Positions 63,839-64,000 of a stretch of 64,000 nucleotides of DNA are shown here, in pieces; position 1 is the first letter of the stretch, and every line of letters begins with the position of its first letter. The notes below the pieces were generated by a model. It was given only the letters and a program-made list of their open reading frames with translations. It was not told the DNA's origin and ran no database searches. This stretch comes from Mycobacterium sp. shizuoka-1 (lineage in GTDB: Bacteria; Actinomycetota; Actinomycetes; Mycobacteriales; Mycobacteriaceae): NCBI RefSeq assembly GCF_002723835.1, contig NZ_BEWG01000115.1, forward strand, positions 1 through 64,000. Reading direction: 5' to 3'. The translations under genes and the position numbers were made by a program.

Positions 63839-64000
63839 GTGACGACGCGGATCGTGATCATCGGTGGCGGGCCGGCAGGCTACGAGGCCGCGTTGGTCGC
63901 GGCGGGCCGCGGTAAGGACGTGGCCGAGGTCACGGTGGTGGACTGTGACGGCATCGGCGGCGCCTGCGTGTTGTTCGACTGCGTGCCGTCCAAGACGTTC
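63839..64000 (+). CDS. lpdA: Flavoprotein NAD(P)H quinone reductase / disulfide reductase LpdA (start only)
   Basis: The first 54 residues are present; the gene runs off the window. FAD-binding RIVIIGGGPAGYEAALVAA, then DCDGIGGAC43-VLFD-C48-VPSKTF. In M. tuberculosis LpdA (Rv3303c), as I recall it, the first of these cysteines is missing (GGAAVLDDC), making it a quinone reductase rather than a disulfide reductase. Here both cysteines of the CxxxxC pair are present. GTG start directly after the tandem repeat. Confidence 0.88.
   Translation, partial: MTTRIVIIGGGPAGYEAALVAAGRGKDVAEVTVVDCDGIGGACVLFDCVPSKTF

Overview
The window is a high-GC actinobacterial chromosome segment. It almost certainly comes from a mycobacterium, most likely a fast-growing, Mycolicibacterium-type species. 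The evidence is the set and order of genes: folD with its DUF3017 neighbour, the metC-metX-methyltransferase block behind a SAM-IV riboswitch, trpS-YihY, dacB1, sdhCDAB, cdd-deoA-add, an Rv3311-like gene, upp, pmmB, deoD, amiB1-amiA1, an Rv3304-like gene and lpdA. From memory this follows the Rv3303-Rv3356 region of M. tuberculosis. Start codons are often GTG, neighbouring genes commonly overlap by 1-4 bases (ATGA, GTGA, TGATG), and several promoters look leaderless. No tRNA, rRNA or CRISPR was seen.

Layout. 1-110: short repeated words resembling an insertion-sequence end. 111-5163: FHA-ABC exporter (Rv1747 type), old-yellow-enzyme reductase, folD, DUF3017. 5164-9688: TetR regulator with a flavin monooxygenase, then two tandem PAS-GGDEF diguanylate cyclases. 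9699-15561: methionine genes under the riboswitch, then monomeric isocitrate dehydrogenase. 15568-23979: hydrolases, exonuclease III, an amidohydrolase, a lipoprotein lipase, trpS, YihY, dacB1 and an SMP-30-like protein. 23960-30799: an amine-catabolism island (Lrp regulator, class III aminotransferase, PatD-like aminobutyraldehyde dehydrogenase, gamma-glutamyltransferase-like protein, APC permease). 30924-38011: an AhpD-like protein divergent from a tightly coupled seven-gene acyl-CoA catabolic operon. 38118-44560: sdhCDAB and nucleoside salvage. 44712-50431: an MmpL transporter convergent with a three-gene set (methyltransferase, PhyH dioxygenase, Gfo/Idh-like protein). 50830-64000: a PE-PPE-type secreted hydrolase, conserved mycobacterial genes, purine/pyrimidine salvage, two M20 peptidases, galE, an AbiEi/nuclease-like fusion and the start of lpdA.

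How it works together. The most distinctive unit is the 31614-38011 operon: two acyl-CoA dehydrogenases, two MaoC hot-dog proteins, an Ltp2-like aldolase, a separate DUF35 protein and an acyl-CoA ligase. This is the logic of the cholesterol side-chain (igr) operon: activate, desaturate, hydrate, retro-aldol cleave. Here it sits in a paralogous locus with no recognisable steroid-ring genes, and all four expected zinc cysteines of the DUF35 protein are replaced. Its substrate is unknown. The amine island looks built to import and oxidise a polyamine or related amine under Lrp control. The cdd-deoA-add, upp and deoD genes form a dispersed nucleoside-salvage set. Functions are inferred from motifs and recalled family sequences; no database search was run.
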